DNA of 64,000 nt. Origin: Kalaharituber pfeilii (Eukaryota > Ascomycota > Pezizomycetes > Pezizales > Pezizaceae). The stretch lies in NCBI GenBank assembly GCA_015179045.1, contig WHUZ01000006.1, forward strand, positions 868,001 through 932,000, in the 5' to 3' direction. A program made the position numbers and the translations under genes. The notes beneath the pieces are model-generated. The model was not told the origin of the DNA, made no database searches, and saw only the letters and a list, made by a program, of their open reading frames with translations. Shown here one piece after another: positions 61,572 through 64,000 of this stretch; position 1 is the first letter of the stretch, and every line of letters begins with the position of its first letter.

Positions 61572-62434
61572 AGTAAATGATGTTGAGGTTTCAGGTGGGT
61601 GTAATTGATGGTGTATGTTTCAGTGATGTTGGAGTTGCTGGGTAGTGTGATCGGGTTGTAGGCAGATTTTGTAGAATTTGCGAGAAGTGCGAGTCGATCG
61701 TAGTACGCTCTTTAACGCAGAGGTTTGCAGGTGAAGTAAAGGTTGAGGTGGTGAAATGAGGTGGTGAGGTTGGAATTAGCTGTAGGTTACATGCGTTGAG
61801 CCGCAACGCTTACTTACTTAAAATGAGTCGAGGTGACGCGGGGTGCAAGGGGGACAAAGTTTTAAGTTATAGTAATGTTGAGGTAACTACACGGTGTAAG
61901 CAGAAGAAGCATTCAGGTATATATATCGACATGAAAAAACTACGTCAAAAAGTCATCATCATATAAAACATCATACATCGTCTATCCTGTGCAAACCAAT
62001 GTATATCCCGTAGTTCCCAGAGATGATCCATTGCTATTGCAACCAAGCAAACGAGTGGACGAAGTGCAAACAGACCGATGAATAACGAAGGGAAAGAAAA
62101 AAAGAAAAAAAAAAAAATAGAGAGAAATTGCGTCGTATTGTATCCCAGGCCAAAGGTTTTCCAAATTTTGATTTTGCCCCGATGGTGTATAAGTCCAGAC
62201 CTGTATCAGAATTGCCCCAAAAAAGAAATTTGAGAATTACGCCCCGCTGCCCAAAACCACAAAGACCAAAAAAAGGGTAACAAAGAAGATATCAAAATAA
62301 TGAAGAACCAGAACTGCAGATGCAATACCGCGCAGCAAGCTGCGCCCCATGCTCTCGTGCCCTATGCCCATACTCATCAATGCGAATGCCCATGCCTGAA
62401 GTCTCAATTACGAACTGCATGCGGTCGTCGTCAA
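61572..62434. other. Intergenic region between the ASC-1-like and lipase genes
   Basis: About 860 bases with no recognisable gene; it should contain the promoter of the ASC-1-like gene and the 3' UTR of the lipase gene. Confidence 0.5.
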
Positions 62435-64000
62435 TCATGTGAATTCCACCTCCTCATCACACACACCCCTCAACAACATCTCCAAGGTCCCCTCATAATT
62501 CGCTGGGTTATGGTCCGAAAACATCCCTCTCCCAAACCCAATCTCTCCAAACCTCTTCTCGACGTCCTGGACGACCCTAGTTGTAACCCTCGTTGCAGGT
62601 TTGATATCCACCCCTCCGTCTCTTCCCTCCTGGAATACGGTCTGCATTTCAACGATATACACCTCACCCGGCGGCACCAACTTCTCCGCATCCATCCCTG
62701 CTCTCAGTGTCTTCAATATGGAGTATAAGTAATCGTCATCATTATCCTCAAACATCACATCTCCACTTGCCCATGCCCTAGCACTGCTATGTTCATCATC
62801 ATGCTTTGGTCGCGAGTCGGCGCTAGCGAAGCTAGTAGCCCTTCGTGTAAGATTTCCAAGCACAGTTTTTGCGATTTCGCGCCGAATACCTTGCCTATCT
62901 TCTTTGAATGCAAGTGCCACACTATGGAAATCTCTAATCATTCCAAAGCTTAGACTTGGAACGATATCTCGTCCGTGGACCACACTCGTAATCAGACCCC
63001 TCGTCTCAATCCTAAGCTTAGAACATACACACGCCGGTGATCCGTATGCGTAGCAATGGATTGGCCGCCCCTCGGGAAGCCGAACATCCTGAAATATCGT
63101 ATTCGACGTAACGAATCCTCCGCGCGAAGTGGGCGTAGACAAAAGAATGGACAGAATTGCCGCAACACCTCCACCAAGACTGTGGCCACACAGAACCAGT
63201 CCATAACCTTCATAGTTGTTCAAAGCATCCCGTATCGTTATAAGGACCTGCTCGCGTCGTGTCTTCAGGAGTAATAATGCAGAATTCAGCATGCCCTTAT
63301 GGACTTTGTATGTCTTGCCCCTCACTTCCATCTCCCCGTACTCACATGTGAGATCGGTAACAACGTCATCGAGACCCAAAGTACCCCGGCAAGTAAGCAC
63401 CACAGCTTTCGCCTTGTGGTCAACACAAATGTAGTGAACGAGTGGAACCCCCGTATTGACGTCTCCATGCATATCATACCCTCCTCCAGGATTTGTGAAG
63501 CTAGATAATAATATGGTATCCACTGGAAGAGAGGTATGATGTGAGAATGCTCGATGTTCCGCATGATGCTCCATAGTCTGATTCAATGCAGATCCCGAAG
63601 CCTTGCTTAATGATCCAATACCAAGGAATCTCATAAAGTTCGAGCCATAGGATGCAGAGGAAAATCGCATAAACTTGGACATATTCCTGCAAAGATGGTC
63701 ATGAGGGTAATATGATCTACCCATCATATCATCTCGAGCAGTAACTCCACCGCTGGAGATGAACTCAAGAGAAAGTGACATCTGCGAAAGACTGGTCCTC
63801 AGGGTATGTATTGATGGAGCGTAGGGTGTAGTACGGCCTTGATGTGGAGATGAAGGTCTAGGTGAGATCACAGAAGGTTCAGGCCGTTGTAGAATTTCCC
63901 TAGAAAATGTCCTCCGTAATTGAGTCCCGGATGGGATTGATGTTTGGAAGGAATCCGAACGGGTAATATAGGTATCTGCGCGCGAATTGGAAGTAGTGTA
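62435..64000 (-). CDS. Class-3 lipase, sn1-diacylglycerol lipase type (5' part outside the window)
   Basis: One minus-strand frame is open from the right edge to a stop at 62435, giving 521 visible residues; the start lies beyond 64000. The alpha/beta-hydrolase core is clear: VVLTCRGTLGLDDVVTDLTC, the nucleophile elbow LVLCGHSLGGGVAA (Ser codon near 63181), the acidic residue in GRDIVPSLSF (near 62968), and a final His in MFSDHNPANYEGTLE. This layout fits the Lipase_3 family that includes diacylglycerol lipases of fungi and animals. Its likely role is release of fatty acids from diacylglycerol at a membrane; any transmembrane segments would be in the missing N-terminal part. The first visible 120 residues are Ser/His-rich and probably cytosolic linker. 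A lid-like insert (KHDDEHSSARAWASGDVMFE) lies between Asp and His. Confidence 0.93.
   Translation of the reverse strand, partial: YTTSNSRADTYITRSDSFQTSIPSGTQLRRTFSREILQRPEPSVISPRPSSPHQGRTTPYAPSIHTLRTSLSQMSLSLEFISSGGVTARDDMMGRSYYPHDHLCRNMSKFMRFSSASYGSNFMRFLGIGSLSKASGSALNQTMEHHAEHRAFSHHTSLPVDTILLSSFTNPGGGYDMHGDVNTGVPLVHYICVDHKAKAVVLTCRGTLGLDDVVTDLTCEYGEMEVRGKTYKVHKGMLNSALLLLKTRREQVLITIRDALNNYEGYGLVLCGHSLGGGVAAILSILLSTPTSRGGFVTSNTIFQDVRLPEGRPIHCYAYGSPACVCSKLRIETRGLITSVVHGRDIVPSLSFGMIRDFHSVALAFKEDRQGIRREIAKTVLGNLTRRATSFASADSRPKHDDEHSSARAWASGDVMFEDNDDDYLYSILKTLRAGMDAEKLVPPGEVYIVEMQTVFQEGRDGGVDIKPATRVTTRVVQDVEKRFGEIGFGRGMFSDHNPANYEGTLEMLLRGVCDEEVEFT

Noticed and set aside
1..64000. Secondary-metabolite cluster, CRISPR array, virus-like or bacterial-type defence system
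   Set aside because: No synthase, tailoring enzyme, repeat-spacer pattern or defence gene signature was seen; the recognised genes are conserved fungal housekeeping and regulatory genes.

Overview
The window is nuclear DNA from a filamentous ascomycete (Pezizomycotina). Evidence: protein genes broken by short GT-AG introns (47-222 nt) with fungal branch-point motifs, and fungal-type gene families (Gin4/Hsl1 kinase, Pho85-type cyclin, NsdC-like zinc-finger regulator, Sgf11, Trm44). Low gene density, LINE fragments and a pogo-like element suggest a fairly large, repeat-bearing genome. The genus cannot be named from this sequence.

Layout. 1-2.0 kb: a 5'-truncated LINE fragment (reverse-transcriptase tail, RNase H, zinc knuckle) bounded by a diverged 17-bp target duplication. 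2.46-6.57 kb (minus): a four-exon Gin4/Hsl1-family kinase with a C-terminal KA1-like domain. 6.6-9.4 kb: gene-free, with two more LINE 3' ends. 9.4-11.05 kb (minus): an NsdC-like C2H2/C2HC regulator with an apparent frameshift. 11.05-33.98 kb: about 23 kb in which I find no supportable gene. It holds microsatellites, poly(G)/poly(C) tracts, an 82-bp LINE-tail insertion with a perfect 15-bp target duplication, and another LINE 3' end. 33.98-36.11 kb (minus): a Pho85-type cyclin with a likely 5'-UTR intron. 36.2-41.0 kb: mostly empty apart from a candidate 48-residue two-exon gene at 39.0 kb.

41.0-64.0 kb is a compact housekeeping block: Sgf11-like SAGA subunit (+), Naa50-like acetyltransferase (+), PPIL1-type cyclophilin (-), Ubp6/USP14 (+, with a GC-AG first intron), Dus2 tRNA dihydrouridine synthase (-), glucokinase (+), Trm44 tRNA methyltransferase (-), ASC-1/Rqt4-like ribosome quality control factor (-), and a class-3 lipase of the diacylglycerol lipase type (-) running off the right edge. 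A pogo/Fot1-like element with perfect 24-bp inverted repeats lies between the 3' ends of UBP6 and DUS2.

The genes do not form a pathway cluster. Loose themes are cell-cycle control (kinase, cyclin), ubiquitin (Sgf11, Ubp6), and tRNA modification or translation (Dus2, Trm44, ASC-1). I saw no secondary-metabolite cluster, CRISPR array, rRNA or convincing tRNA. The observations most worth checking are two apparent one-base contractions at G/C runs in coding sequence, the density of long poly(G)/poly(C) tracts (one inside a glucokinase intron), the acidic insertion in the glucokinase, the GC-AG intron, the degenerate transposase inside the pogo-like element, and the candidate small gene.
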